DNA of 64,000 nt. It comes from Eunapius fragilis. Its lineage: Eukaryota > Porifera > Demospongiae > Spongillida > Spongillidae. Made by a program: the position numbers and the translations under genes. Shown here one piece after another: positions 20,351 through 30,504 of this stretch (the first letter of the stretch is position 1; each line of letters starts with the position of its first letter). Under the pieces are notes generated by a model. That model made no database searches and was not told the DNA's origin. It saw only the letters and a list, made by a program, of their open reading frames with translations. The DNA lies in NCBI GenBank assembly GCA_963681505.1, contig OY811973.1, positions 5,242,128-5,306,127 on the forward strand. Direction: 5' to 3'.

Positions 20351-21330
20351 GGAGCTGCTGCACCGTCAAATGCAAATACAGCGCGAACAAACGGAGGCAC
20401 AGATAAAGGCACACGCGAAACAGACGGAAGCTATATATTATTGCAACTTTGACGGGCGGAGCGGCTAAATGGGCAGATTCAACTCCAAAGTCTTTTCCTA
20501 CCTTCGTCTCTTTCGACACAACGTCAGAGCTCTGGACGGATTACTGGGCCCGCTTCCAGACATTCATCGCGGCTCATTCAATACCAGACGACAAGAAGGC
20601 ACGGTCTTTTTGACAAACCAATCTCTGGTAACGTTCAAAACGCTCAGCAATCTTGCTTCGCAATTGTCCCCTCCAAAAGATCATTGTCAACGCACTCACC
20701 ATTGACGAGATCGCTAAATTCATGAAGAACCAGTTCGACCCAACCCGTTACATTATTCGGGAGCGCTTCAAGTTCTGGTCGAATATGCTTTGGAAGCCTG
20801 GGGAAACGGTCCAAGAACTCACGGCTAGAATTCGACAGGACGCGGTGCATGACGTGCGCGATTTCGCTTCTTAGTAAGTTCTATCAAGGTTTCGCTTCAT
20901 TTGTTTAATCAACAATGAATCTGTTTTAAAAGCATTATTCAAGGTCAAGGACAGTGACTTAACTTTCGGCAAGGCTATAACCATAGATTGAATACCTTAC
21001 GGTACCGTAAGGTATTCAATGTATGCTATAACGGTTGCAATGGAGACTGAGGACGCTTCCAAGTTGCCAAGGAAACAGTTTATGAAAACAAATCAGGCTC
21101 CGTACACAAAGTTCAACATTTCAAGAAGCAGGTGGATGAACACTCTGTGTTAAATTCGAAGCCCAAGAGCAAGGGTGAGAAAAAGAGGGATTTCGCCAAA
21201 GGAGTTTGCCCTAGGTGTGGAAGTACGACGGAACACATAGCTAAGGCCTGTCCTCACATAAAAAGCACCTGCCATTTCTGCCAGAAGATGGGACACCTTC
21301 AATCAGTATGCCTAAAGAAAAAAAAGGAGG
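20351..21330 (+). pseudogene. Element B gag with zinc knuckles, decayed
   Basis: Gag blocks run from a glutamine-rich coiled coil at 20351 through DYWARFQTF-like and FLTNQSLVTFKTLSNLASQL sequence (20470-20670) and EIAKFMKNQFDPTRYIIRER (20715-20780). After a stop near 20873, zinc knuckles follow: CPRCGSTTEHIAKACP and CHFCQKMGHLQSVC (21210-21312). Frames change several times. A 43-bp palindromic insert sits at 20982-21024. The C-x2-C-x4-H-x4-C spacing of the second knuckle is intact. Confidence 0.8.
20982..21024. mobile_element. 43-bp palindromic insertion with 8-bp target duplication
   Basis: GCTATAAC occurs at 20974-20981 and again at 21025-21032, flanking a 43-bp insert. Its core, 20987-21020, is a perfect 34-bp palindrome (arm ATTGAATACCTTACGGT). 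It sits inside the gag of element B, so it arrived after that element. The 8-bp duplication suggests a hAT-type mobilisation (inference). Confidence 0.75.
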
Positions 21331-21399
21331 ATAGGGGGTCTGTCATGATCATCTCTAGGCATGCACTGAGAACAGTCAAAAGCATTAACTCCATTCTGC

Positions 21400-21830
21400 A
21401 AGTGAAACAATCGGTCTGGGTTAGTGGCCAGCAACTCACTTTCGAAGTCGACACTAGGGCTGGTGATAATTTCTGGGAAGAAACTTGGAGTACCTGCACT
21501 CACACAAGTCTCCAGTCACTATCAAGTGGCCAATGGGCAACCTCTTCCAGTACTTGGCACCTTCAGAGCTTCAGCTTATCTTCTAAAGGACCAGGAACCA
21601 GTAACATTAGCATTCACTGTCATCGACATTCCAAAGCTTGATCTCCTTGGTCGTGATGCTATTGTTAAACTTGGAGTTAACGTTTCTGCTTTACTAGGGG
21701 TGTCTTCAAGTCCTGGCAAAGGAACGATTCAGAATGTTCAGAGTATCACTGACAAAAAGAACCCAAACCAGACGAGGAGTTACTGCAAGCTTGCCGTAAG
21801 CTGTGTGGTGAATTCACAGAAATTTTAAAA
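21400..21830 (+). pseudogene. Element B protease region
   Basis: The frame VSGQQLTFEVDTRAGDNFW holds a retropepsin-like D-T-R-A-G in place of the usual D-T/S-G. After a frame change, VTLAFTVIDIPKLDLLGRDA resembles the conserved hydrophobic-G-x-D block of retropepsins. The active-site triad therefore looks mutated and the domain is split between two frames. Confidence 0.6.
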
Positions 21831-21836
21831 CCTGAG

Positions 21837-22553
21837 TTGGGGTGCTTGAAGGATTTTCAATCGGAGATCAAAGTCAAGGCAGAGCCCAAACCCACCTTCT
21901 GTAAACCTCGTCCAGTACCTTTTGCTATTCTGGATGACTTATATCAAGCTTACGATGCGGGTATTGCAAAGGGCATTTGGAAACCAACCCAGTTCAATGC
22001 ATATGGAATTCCAGTTGTCCCAATTCGTAAAAAGGTTCTACCAGGTCAACCAAATGGCAAGATAAGAGTTTGTGGAGATTATTCAGTGGCTATCAATGCT
22101 AGTTGGAAACTCACCATTATCAAATTCCCCCTTCCTGAAGACTTGATGCGAAAACTCAGCAGTGGATATGGAATAGATATAGCGGATGCCTACAACCAGG
22201 TGCTGCTGGGTCCAGAAAGCCAGAAGAGGTTTGCACTGGGTATCCATCGTGGGGTTTTGCTTCAACTTCGACTCCCATTTGGCATTAGCTCTGCCCCTGG
22301 CTATTTCCAAGAAATCATGGATGAGTTAACAGGAGATCTCAAAGGAGTAGCCACCTACTTTGATGACATCCTGGTTAGTGGTGTGAATGCATCAGAACAC
22401 CTGGAGAACCTCTGTGCCCTTCTCCAATGCCTACAGGACAAAGGCCATCGATGCCGTTTTGAAAAATGTCATTTTGCAGAACCATCCATTGAGTACTTGG
22501 GTCATACTCTCTCCCAAAAGGGAATTGCAAAGGATCAAAGGTTGATGCTCTGA
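21837..22553 (+). CDS. Element B reverse transcriptase fragment
   Basis: The open frame of 238 codons carries GCLKDFQSEIKVKAEPKPTF, IRVCGDYSVAIN, DIADAYNQVLLGPES, LRLPFGISSAPGYFQEIMDE and the catalytic YFDDILVSG, followed by IEYLGHTLSQKGI. These are RT motifs 1-6 of the Ty3/gypsy group. The frame ends with TGA at 22551-22553, directly before the connection domain, and the next block continues at 22559 in another frame. It belongs to the pol gene and is no longer part of a full polyprotein. Confidence 0.85.
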   Translation: MGCLKDFQSEIKVKAEPKPTFCKPRPVPFAILDDLYQAYDAGIAKGIWKPTQFNAYGIPVVPIRKKVLPGQPNGKIRVCGDYSVAINASWKLTIIKFPLPEDLMRKLSSGYGIDIADAYNQVLLGPESQKRFALGIHRGVLLQLRLPFGISSAPGYFQEIMDELTGDLKGVATYFDDILVSGVNASEHLENLCALLQCLQDKGHRCRFEKCHFAEPSIEYLGHTLSQKGIAKDQRLML

Positions 22554-22558
22554 TACAA

Positions 22559-23345
22559 ATGCCTCCTCCTAAGAATGTCAGCAGTCTTCGTTCTATTCTG
22601 GGTTCAGTACAGTTTTATAGCAAGTTCTTACCCAATCTAGCTACAGTGTTAGAACCATTGTATCAGCTCACCAAGAAGGATACCAAGTGGAAATGGGATT
22701 CTACAGAAGAAGCAGCCTTTAGGGAGCTAAAGAAGAACTTATGTGCAGATACCATGCTGGCTCATTTTCAATCTTCCATTCCAATAGGAATCTCTTGTGA
22801 TGCATCAGAGGTTGGTATTGGAGTAGTCGTTTTTCACCACTATCCAGAGCAGCGAACGCCCGATTGCAAATGTCTCCAAGACACTTACAGAAACTCAACG
22901 CAGATATAGCAAAATTCAGAAAGAAGCACTATCCATTATATTTGCATTAAGGAAATTCCACCAGTTTCTGTATGGTTGCAGCTTTATTTTAGTGACAGAC
23001 CATAAGCCTCTCATCGCTTTGTTTGGTCCACAAAGAGCAATCCCAGTGTTAGCTGTTAATAGATTGGCTCGATGGGCACTGATGCTCAACCAGTATCAAT
23101 ACAGCATTGAATATCGGAAGACATCAGTGCATGGGAACGCAGATGCCCTTAGCTGCCTTCCAGCAGAAGCAGATACCAGTTTTGATGGGGAGGAGGATGA
23201 GGCAGATGTAGATGTGGTCTGTGCCATCCGCATAACAGGTCAGCAACTCAACCCCACAGACCCTGGTGTTCTAGCAAGGGAGTCAGCAAATGACCCAGTG
23301 ATTTCAAGTGTGATTCGTTGTACCAGAGAAGGATGGCCTGAGTGA
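22559..23345 (+). pseudogene. Element B RNase H and linker
   Basis: Blocks LGSVQFYSKFLPNLATVLEP, IPIGISCDASEVGIGVVVFH and VTDHKPLIALFGPQRAIPVL form the connection and RNase H domains. The frame is lost near 22905 and regained near 22990. The segment ends with NGNADALS-like HGNADALSCLP, the usual RNase H/integrase linker. Confidence 0.8.
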
Positions 23346-23351
23346 GTCTCA

Positions 23352-24092
23352 GTGATTCAAACAAAGGACTATTCTATAGAAAACTTCAGAAAGATTTCCA
23401 TGTCACTCTCTGTAGCTCATGACTGTCTTCTAAATGGATCCAGGGTAGTCATTCCTTCCAGCCTGCAGCCTCAAGTACTGACTTCATTTGGAACATTTTG
23501 GTATCCAAAGAATGAAACAGTTAACCCGTATAGCAGTATACTGGCCAGGAATTGACAGGGACATCATGGATCAGTGTCAGCAATGCAGCACATGTGGGGA
23601 ACACCAGAACAAAGTAGCCTAACCTGCTAACCATCCCTAGAAGTTACCTGAAAAGCTATGGAGCAGAGGAGTCCACACTGATCATGCTATAAATTTCTTG
23701 GGCAGTAATTGGTTGGTTATGGTAGATGCCTACGCCAAATACCCTTGTATTCAGGCCACAACGTCTACCTCAAGAGTGCTGCCAAGTCCCAGTTGAGTGA
23801 GAGACACCAGCATGTTGAAAAGGTGACCCAGACATTCAAGATAGGATCTCCCTGTTATGCCCTATACTGTGGTCCAAGGAGGGAGAAGGAGCCAAGATGG
23901 GTCCCTGCTGTTGTCACAAAGGATTTTGGCTCTCGTTCATTCAATGTTCGCGTTTTTCCTAAAGGAGTCACATGGCAACGACATTTAGAACAGCTGAGGC
24001 CAAGGCATGGCATTCAAGAAGATGATGATCCGGGGAATACTCCCACATGTGATTCTAATTTCTCCAATTCATCACTTGAAGAGACCAACTAA
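23352..24092 (+). pseudogene. Element B integrase with deleted catalytic core
   Basis: The zinc-binding end is visible in two frames (C-x2-C near 23575-23590, QCQQCSTCGE), followed by a VMVDAYAKYPC-like first aspartate region near 23715. The sequence then jumps straight to the C-terminal domain, VTQTFKIGSPCYALYCGPRR ... RWVPAVVTKDFGSRSFNVRV, ending at 24092. The second aspartate and glutamate blocks still present in element A (12390 and 12330) are absent here. Confidence 0.75.
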
Positions 24093-24316
24093 GACACTTT
24101 TTCTGGTCACGACATGCTCTCAGAAAGCTCAAAACCAATGCCAACACCTCAGGAATCCTGTTTTCCAGAACCTAAGCCACCACCACCAAACCCCAAACCC
24201 TGCAATCCACGTTTGCCTACCGGAGGAGACTATGGTCCAGAAAATCCACGAAGGTCAACCAGGATTACAAAGTGAACATGGTCTCTGAGGTCAAGCCTCA
24301 AGACCAATGGGGGAGG

Positions 24317-24571
24317 TATTAGGGAGCATGCTTTGGCATGACCTGGGTTGCTTTTAGGTGTTAATTATGCATTTGTTGGGCATGTTCTAGAACTTTCTAT
24401 TAACTATTTAAGCATTTCACTGTGTGTGTGATTCAGATACAGACATCAGTGTGCATTCTTTTCGTGCTCTACTGTATTTGACATAGGCTGTATTACTTTG
24501 TACTGCTGTGATTTCCTTGTAATATTATACTCTTTGAATATCCAGAGTATTTTCTAACGAGAAACACAACA
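24317..24571 (+). repeat. Element B 3' LTR
   Basis: A 255-bp LTR from TATTAGGG to ACACAACA, preceded by a purine tract and followed by the CCAAG duplication. It defines the true LTR length because the 5' copy is truncated. Confidence 0.85.
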
Positions 24572-24894
24572 CCAAGCTACCACTTGGAACTAGTTGGGCT
24601 GTAGGCCCTCAGGGGAGGATGAACAAAACAATATTGAGCACAGTGCCCGAGTCTAGAGGTGATTTTCAGCATGGGCATTTTTCAGCCTGACTAAATCATG
24701 CATATGCCTATAGTTAAACTTTATATTGTAGACGTTGAAACTGAGCGAACGAAGAAACAGAGGAGGTTAGTGAGGAAGGTCCTGCTGTACACCCCGAGCC
24801 CTCCCACTGCGGCACGTAATCAAATACGGGAACAGGTTACGTTAATCTTCAGATGAGATGAGATTTCACCGGTATCATTCAGGACTTTGTCTAA

Positions 24895-25033
24895 TGTAGG
24901 GGGATATCTATTAGGGTGGGGCTATGCGCATGCGTGTTCTATGATTTGTATTGATTCATCGCGAGTGGATGGTTTAATTTTGCGTAATTCTGGAGAATAC
25001 CTCAACAGTCGGTTGCCCGCGAATTCTATAGTG
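24895..25033 (+). repeat. Probable 5' LTR of Ty3/gypsy element C
   Basis: The stretch from TGTAGGGGGATATC to about GCGAATTCTA lies just upstream of a primer-site-like TGGCGACGAGGGTGGG (25032-25047) and a gag ATG at 25063. No second LTR was found in the window, so the boundary is inferred from position and the TG start. Confidence 0.45.
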
Positions 25034-25062
25034 GCGACGAGGGTGGGTTATTATGAGCAGAC

Positions 25063-25151
25063 ATGGCGACGGCCATAGGAAAGATTGGAGAATTCGACGG
25101 AGCAACTGAAGATTGGTGCAGCTACACCGAAAGGTTAGAGCACTACTTTAA
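25063..25151 (+). pseudogene. Element C gag, first part
   Basis: From ATG 25063 the frame reads MATAIGKIGEFDGATEDWCS then YTERLEHYF, the conserved start of a large Ty3/gypsy gag family. It is interrupted at the TTAA of 25148-25151 by a 4.4-kb insertion; gag resumes in frame at 29551 when one TTAA is counted. Capsid precursor function is lost. Confidence 0.8.
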
Positions 25152-25525
25152 TCATAGATTGATCAGTACAAACTTACTTACGTTACGCGTGACGCATACT
25201 TAAGTAAGCAAGCAAGCTAAAATCGATGGTTTCGTGCTTAAAAAGTATTTCCAGAGGTTCAAATTCAAACCACAGTATCACCACTCATACTGCACCACTA
25301 CTGTACGTAGATTTTGCCTTCACTCTTCTAGTTATGGCCATGCCATGTATCAGGACCTATGGTAGTAGGTCCTATGTAGGATTGGCTTCGAGCGTTAGAA
25401 AACAGAATATACCCACTTGCCAGTCGCTATAAAATCTGCCCAAAACACGCTGCATCTATAGTCCAACGCGCGATGTTCGCATCCCTGCCGTTGTCTCCAG
25501 ACGGTATAGTCGATCCCTCGAATCC

Positions 25526-25604
25526 GCCATTTTTCTCCTTCTTCTCCTTCTCCTTCTCCTTCTCCTTCTCCTTCTTCTTCTCCTCCTTCTCCTTCTTCCT
25601 TTCG
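25526..25604. repeat. CTC/CTT-rich microsatellite
   Basis: This is a pyrimidine-rich run of TTCTCC units. The long lysine/glutamate open frame on the minus strand is a by-product of it. Confidence 0.85.
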
Positions 25605-25973
25605 TCAAACATAACTCAAGTTAGGAAAAGAAATGATATTTGCACCAAATGTAGCGCTCGATACGAAGTTTCATCCTGTGTGAATATTGAAACTATATAG
25701 TTTATATCAGTTTCGATATGAATTAATAAAGAGTGTGCGTGGGTGTATTTTTGCCGATTTATATAAAATTGAAGTATACTTGCGGATGGACAGTTGCATA
25801 AGGATCGTAACTAAATGCTTGGACCCATATGTTGTTGGGCTTTCGTCTATACAAATTGCTATTGGAACTTTGATGAATTGCCCAGGACCATAAGAACCCG
25901 TTTACTAAGCACGTGATCTTGCACGTGTTCGTTCTGGTTGAAACATGCCTTCGCGTCATAAGAGATCGGTACA

Positions 25974-26561
25974 ATGAGAGCAAAGCATGAACCTAGTTCG
26001 GTGGCAAACAAAGCAAAAGCCGGAGAATGTTACCAGGCGAACTCTGAGCAGAAGCGAGCCGACGAACGACAACGGGATCTTGAGTGTATCGGGTCAGGAA
26101 AAGGGCATGATACAGACCCTCGTCATCCTATTTTTAATTGTATCTTCCCATCTATCAACATGTATATATTTGCTTCTTACTGTAGCTATGATGATGACCC
26201 ATGCGAGACGCTGGTCAAGCGCGGTACGAAAAAGATCCTGAAACGGAGCGAGCAAAGAAATAGAAGAGATCGGCTTAAGAAAGGGGCAAGGTACAGACCC
26301 TCGTCATCCTATTTTAATTTGTATCTTCAAACTGTATGTCTGATGATGACCCATGCGAGACGCTGGACGGGCGCGGTACTAAAAAACCCTGAGACGAAGC
26401 GAGCAAGACAAGACGACGCAGATCGAAGCGAGACGCAGAAAGAACCTGGTGGTACCAAAAAGGCCCTGAATCCAAGTGGGTTGGTGAACACAAACGCTAC
26501 CTTGATCATGCTGAAACAAGAAGAGCAGTTTAAAAGGCTAAATAGTCTGGGTCTGAACTAA
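25974..26561 (+). pseudogene. Y-x-x-[DN]-P/S-E repeat-coding remnants with internal duplication
   Basis: One long frame is open here, but it crosses a duplicated block. ATGATGACCCATGCGAGACG occurs at 26189 and 26342, and the upstream CAGACCCTCGTCATCCTA at 26113 and 26294. In suitable frames the units read CYQANSEQKRADERQRD, ARYEKDPETERAKK and a decayed third copy (NPETKRARQ), the same type of motif as the array at 783-1262. Stops follow the second copy. It may represent small exons separated by duplicated introns. Function unknown; transposon-linked by analogy only. Confidence 0.35.
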
Positions 26562-28637
26562 ACACTGCCTCCCAAGTGCTGGACAATAAGAAGTCAAGAT
26601 TAAACGGTGAGTTTATGTGTATACTGTAACAAGTACTGTGGTGATTACTGAGCATTCTGATGTGTAACTTTAATGTAATGAAAAGTTAGGTAAAATAAAG
26701 TTAATTTTTACTCAGGTTTTATCTCTTTGAACCAAGAGATGTAAAAGGCAGGGTGTATAAATTTTATGTTTAGGTTTTGTCTCACAAAGAGATGATAAAA
26801 GGCAGGGTGTATGTTGCTTGAAAAGACACTAAATAGCAATAAAACGTACAAAAAAAGGTTGTTGAAGATTTTAAAGAACCACATGAATGGTTGGTTGACC
26901 AAAGTACGCACTAGAATGTTAGCAATCCCTGTTGACACTAATGGCTGGTGTGTTGTGGCTAATGAAATAAAGGATAAAAGTAAGGGTGAAAGTAGTGATC
27001 GTCCCAAAAAGTGGCTCTGCACCTGTCAGTGTAGACGCTTGAGTGATGAAGAGGTAGATATAATAACAAAGTTACTTTTCTGTAGCGGACATTAGAGTGG
27101 CACTAGGTGACCTTGGTAATTGTTGCCACATTGATCGTGACCTAAGTGCAGACATTTGTGATGAGAATTGTATATGAACACCCCTCAATATAATACCACA
27201 CAATAGCAGTATAACAATGGTAAGGGTGAGCAGGGGTTTTTAATAAGGGGATGAGGAATACTGGATCTAAACTTTGAGTCCTGCTCCTGGTATCACATGT
27301 CATGCAGGCTAGGGATTAGCACTTCATGCCTGCCTCAGCATGCTGATGCTTTGCTCCAGATGTTACATTAACACCTGTAACTGTTGACACATCACTTCAG
27401 CTCTAGCTGGCTTCTGACAATGTATGTCACACTTCCTGACATGCTACTAGGTAGTGGAATAAGATGGCATAGCACTGTAATTCTAAACATAATGTGTTCA
27501 AGATTTTTTGAAGGTTATGTGCAAAAGGTTATATGTGCAAATGTGTAATGCTTAGTATACATATAATTAGCATGTCAGCTTGCTTGGGGCGTAGCGATGC
27601 TGGCGTATATGTGCATAAACCTTCCACAACCAATATATAACATGTAAAAATAAAATTAACGTGTCCATATGCTGATTGATTGTCAAGAGATGGGGTACTT
27701 GAGTTGAATTAGCGATGGTAGCATATGAACTGACTTAATCATGTATGCTATGCATATGGTACAGGATCTAATTGGGTGTAGTTATGTGTAGCTAACTTTT
27801 GCATTTTGGTGGAAGGTATCAAGCCTATACCTTATGCTAACTCTGATTAAGTTGTTATGTATAATCCACATGTGAGAAAACTACATAGTCTGAACTCATT
27901 ACTCAGTGACAATTGGAATAATGATAATTTTCATCACCCAAAAAAGTATGAGGACTTTATCAGCATTGCAATGCAACCATAGTTAACACGTCCATTTGAA
28001 GCCTCACTTCAGGTTTGATAAGCCAACTATTTTTACTTTCCCACCAATGAGGTGCAGCAGTATATATAAAGGTAATCTCCGAATCATTGTTCAGTTGTTC
28101 TATTCAAGACCATAATATGGGGGTGCGAATATGGTTTGGTGTACTTTTCTTTTACATACAGATATGGATCTTACAATAGAACATATAGCGGGTATGTATG
28201 TACAGCAGCATCAAGGACGAACCCATTCCTCCTGTTCCTGCTCCACTTGCCACAGCTGATCCACTCCTGCTTCAGTTATTTTTATCTCTACAGGAGGGAC
28301 GTACAAGGCGAGGCAGGTACTCGTTTAAGAATTGTACATGCTAATTTTTACTAAAAATAAGATGTGTTTTTTGATCAAATAAACATGTGAAAAGGCATTA
28401 TATGCACGCGCGGTGTCACCACATATACCACGAACAAACCTCGCATAAGCAATCAGACCTGGTGGTACAGCAGCACATCTCCAATGCTCATTGGGAACCA
28501 TAATTACATAACATTATTGAACGCTGATGAAATCTTAATTACCGATAGTGCTAACTTAATTGGCACAATTATATTACGTTATTGGCTTCAAGACAACTAA
28601 CCAATCCCTTTGCATGGTAGGAAAAAAAAGCAAGGAA
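26562..28637. other. Interior of the 4.4-kb insertion, no clear gene
   Basis: A short direct duplication (AGAGATG.TAAAAGGCAGGGTGTAT) occurs at about 26736 and 26789. A 94-residue open frame at 26811-27095 is lysine-rich and then Cys-containing (WLCTCQCRRLSDEE), unrecognised. The rest is AT-rich and non-coding. Confidence 0.35.
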
Positions 28638-28921
28638 ACAAGTAGATAAAAATTTTCTCTTTGAGAAATAGAATTGGATGTAGGATTGGGATTGGTGGTG
28701 TAAAAAGCAAGGAAACAAGACACATTATGGATTGGTACCAGAATACAACAAGACGGTCCTGCATTTAGCTAATTGAAATTTGGTTCTTGGCTAAATGTAT
28801 GACCGTCTTGTTGTATTCTGGTACCAATCCATAATGTGTCTTGTTTCCTTGCTTTTTACACCACCAATCCCAATCCTACATCCCACTCTATTTCTCAAAG
28901 AGAAATTTTTTATCTACTTGT
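28638..28921. mobile_element. Foldback element, copy 2
   Basis: Arms from ACAAGTAGATAAAA at 28638 to the complementary TTTTATCTACTTGT ending at 28921 are inverted over roughly 130 bp, including TGTAAAAAGCAAGGAAACAA and TGGATTGGTACCAGAATACA with their complements. Layout and several arm words (GTGTAAAAAG, GGATTGGTACC excepted) match copy 1 at 3251-3526. It is nested within the 4.4-kb insertion. Non-coding. Confidence 0.8.
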
Positions 28922-29423
28922 GAAAACAAGTGCGCAATAACCCGTTTATTATTATTTTAAAAAGCGGTATGAGGCCTATAACACACTCTACTTACGTAGT
29001 CCTTCATACGATAGTACAGTGTATCGACGGACGAACTTAATATGTGGTTTTTTCACGTTCTCTATTTTCAGAGACATACTGCTCACACACGCAGCCATGT
29101 GTCTCGTACCCACGCTTATACTTTTAATGCAATGTTCCACACGTATAATTAGAATACATGTCGTAGAGGTGAATGAGGGTCAAAGCCGGCTTAGATCGCT
29201 CGCTTTCTTGGCTTCGATACAGACAGGCAGTTATTCTCGAAGGCAGTTTTTCGGCATTCTGCATAGGGTAAATGCATTTTCTAGTTTCTATCTATGTCGT
29301 GAGTGCGTAACTTTTTTTTCTACGACGTAAGGCAAGCTCTTTTTGAACCAGAGTTACGAGGGGCTAAAACTTTAACTCCTCTGTAATACAAAAATCACCA
29401 TTAAATTATCAAATGCGATCCGT

Positions 29424-29467
29424 GTAGTCTGGGGACCCTAGCATTTGATGTAGGGTCCCCAGACTAC
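29424..29467. repeat. Perfect 16-bp hairpin
   Basis: GTAGTCTGGGGACCCT is followed after 12 bases by its exact reverse complement. The loop word GCATTTGAT is also complementary to ATCAAATGC at 29408, so two alternative folds overlap. Confidence 0.8.
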
Positions 29468-29550
29468 GATTCGTGGGCTTTGGTAGTTATGGGCTAAAGA
29501 TTGCATACTTAAGTAAGCAAATGCAAAGTAAGCACCTGATCAATCTATGC

Positions 29551-30130
29551 TTAAAGCGAATAATGTAGGGGACGAGGAAAAGAAAGATGCACTTTTGTCG
29601 TGCATTGGGAAAGACACTTATGGGTTACTTCGCGCCTTAGTAGCACCAGCGAAACCAAAAGACAAAACTTATCGAGACCCTAACAAAACACCTAGCCCCG
29701 AAACCGATAGTAATACAGAGAGGTTTAGGTTTAACGAAAGGGAGCAGAAGGAAGGGGAAGGAATCAGAGCGTATATAGCCAGCCTTCAAAAGTTAGCCGA
29801 GCATTGTGCTTTTGGTGACAGTTTATCAGACATGTTACGTGACAAATTAGTATGCGGAACCAGGGATGAAGGTGTATAAAAGCAATTGTTAACAAAGTCC
29901 GACCTCACCTTTGCGAAGACTTTAGAAATTGCGGAGGTAACAGGGAGAGCAAAAAGAGAGGCTGCTGAATTACATGAAGGAATATCGGAAGTACATAAGA
30001 TTCCTGCGCACAACCCAAAACGTTCCTTTGACCGAGTAGAATAGCTGCTATCGTTGTGGAGGCAACGGGCACGGGCCAGTAAGGTTTACTTTTAAAAGGA
30101 GTTGCGCAGGTGCTACAACAAAAGGGGACA
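29551..30130 (+). pseudogene. Element C gag, second part with first zinc knuckle
   Basis: After the TTAA the frame continues ANNVGDEEKKDALLSCIGKD, TYGLLRALVAPAKPKDKTY, then ERFRFNEREQKEGEGIRAYI and LAEHCAFGDSLSDMLRDKLV. These are the capsid core and the major-homology-like QKEGE block. An in-frame TAA at 29877 and a TAG near 30041 interrupt it. A knuckle CYRCGGNGHGP follows (30050-30085), in which the last cysteine is replaced. The TA-flanked MITE at 30133 enters the second knuckle. Confidence 0.8.
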
Positions 30131-30132
30131 TA

Positions 30133-30344
30133 CCGTATAATCTCATATAAACGCCGCGGCGTTTATTATTCAACTACCGTATAATCTAGCTCATATAAAC
30201 GCCGTGGCGTTTATTAATTTTGTTCCGACTAAACGCCACGGCGTTTATATGAGATTATATGGGTAGTTGAAGAGAACACACTTAAACCACGAGCAATTGA
30301 AAAAATTAATTTTGTTCCGAATAAACGCCGCGGCGTTTATACGG
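30133..30344. mobile_element. 212-bp palindromic MITE with TA duplication
   Basis: TA at 30131-30132 and 30345-30346 flank an insert starting CCGTATAATCTCATATAAAC and ending GTTTATACGG. Inside are four near-identical 18-bp palindromes of the form TAAACGCCGCGGCGTTTA (centres near 30159, 30214, 30240 and 30330), two with a single central change. TTAATTTTGTTCCGA occurs twice. TA duplication points to Tc1/mariner-type mobilisation. It interrupts the second zinc knuckle of element C gag. Confidence 0.85.
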
Positions 30345-30490
30345 TATAGAAAAGGTTTGTAATTCAAAGGCCAGCAAGGTAAAAGGAATTGCAAAGGAGG
30401 AGGAGGAGGAAGATCAGGAAAGGAGAGAAGAAAATCAAGTTCACTGGGGTCAAGTCAACACAGTAGGGAAAAATGAAGTGCTAAAAACCC
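30345..30490 (+). pseudogene. Element C gag, third part (second knuckle end)
   Basis: Counting one TA, the frame continues from the 30130 side into KVCNSK (knuckle end), a lysine- and glutamate-rich linker and VHWGQVNTVGKNEV. Such sequence usually precedes the protease in this gypsy group. It stops abruptly near 30490 where Tc1-like sequence begins, so pol is missing. Confidence 0.65.
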
Positions 30491-30504
30491 CATGTGCATA
30501 GATA

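Larger units (their letters stand above)
20185..24571 (+). mobile_element. Ty3/gypsy element B, full insertion with 5-bp target duplication
   Basis: The element is bounded by CCAAG at 20180-20184 and 24572-24576. The 3' LTR is 24317-24571 (255 bp), beginning TATTAGGGAGCATGC and ending ACACAACA. The 5' LTR begins TGTTAGGGAGCATGC at 20185 but is cut at about 20350, where it joins gag directly; the LTR 3' part and primer site are missing. Internal order is gag, zinc knuckles, protease, RT, RNase H and integrase. A purine tract (GACCAATGGGGGAGG, ending 24316) precedes the 3' LTR. Stops, frameshifts and an integrase-core deletion make it inactive. It shares pol sequence with element A, which lies in the opposite orientation. 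Confidence 0.9.
25152..29550. mobile_element. 4.4-kb TTAA-flanked insertion in gag
   Basis: TTAA at 25148-25151 and 29551-29554 flank a 4399-bp insert. Its ends are inverted repeats: TCATAGATTGATCAG at the left, and GCATAGATTGATCAG reading inward from the right. A further shared block is CTTACTTAAGTATGC, in opposite senses near 25190 and 29505. TTAA duplication is typical of piggyBac and Kolobok elements, but no transposase is recognisable. The interior holds Y-x-x-[DN]-P-E repeat exon-like pieces (25974-26520), a foldback element (28638-28921) and a perfect hairpin (29424-29467). It may be a non-autonomous element carrying captured sequence. Confidence 0.75.
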
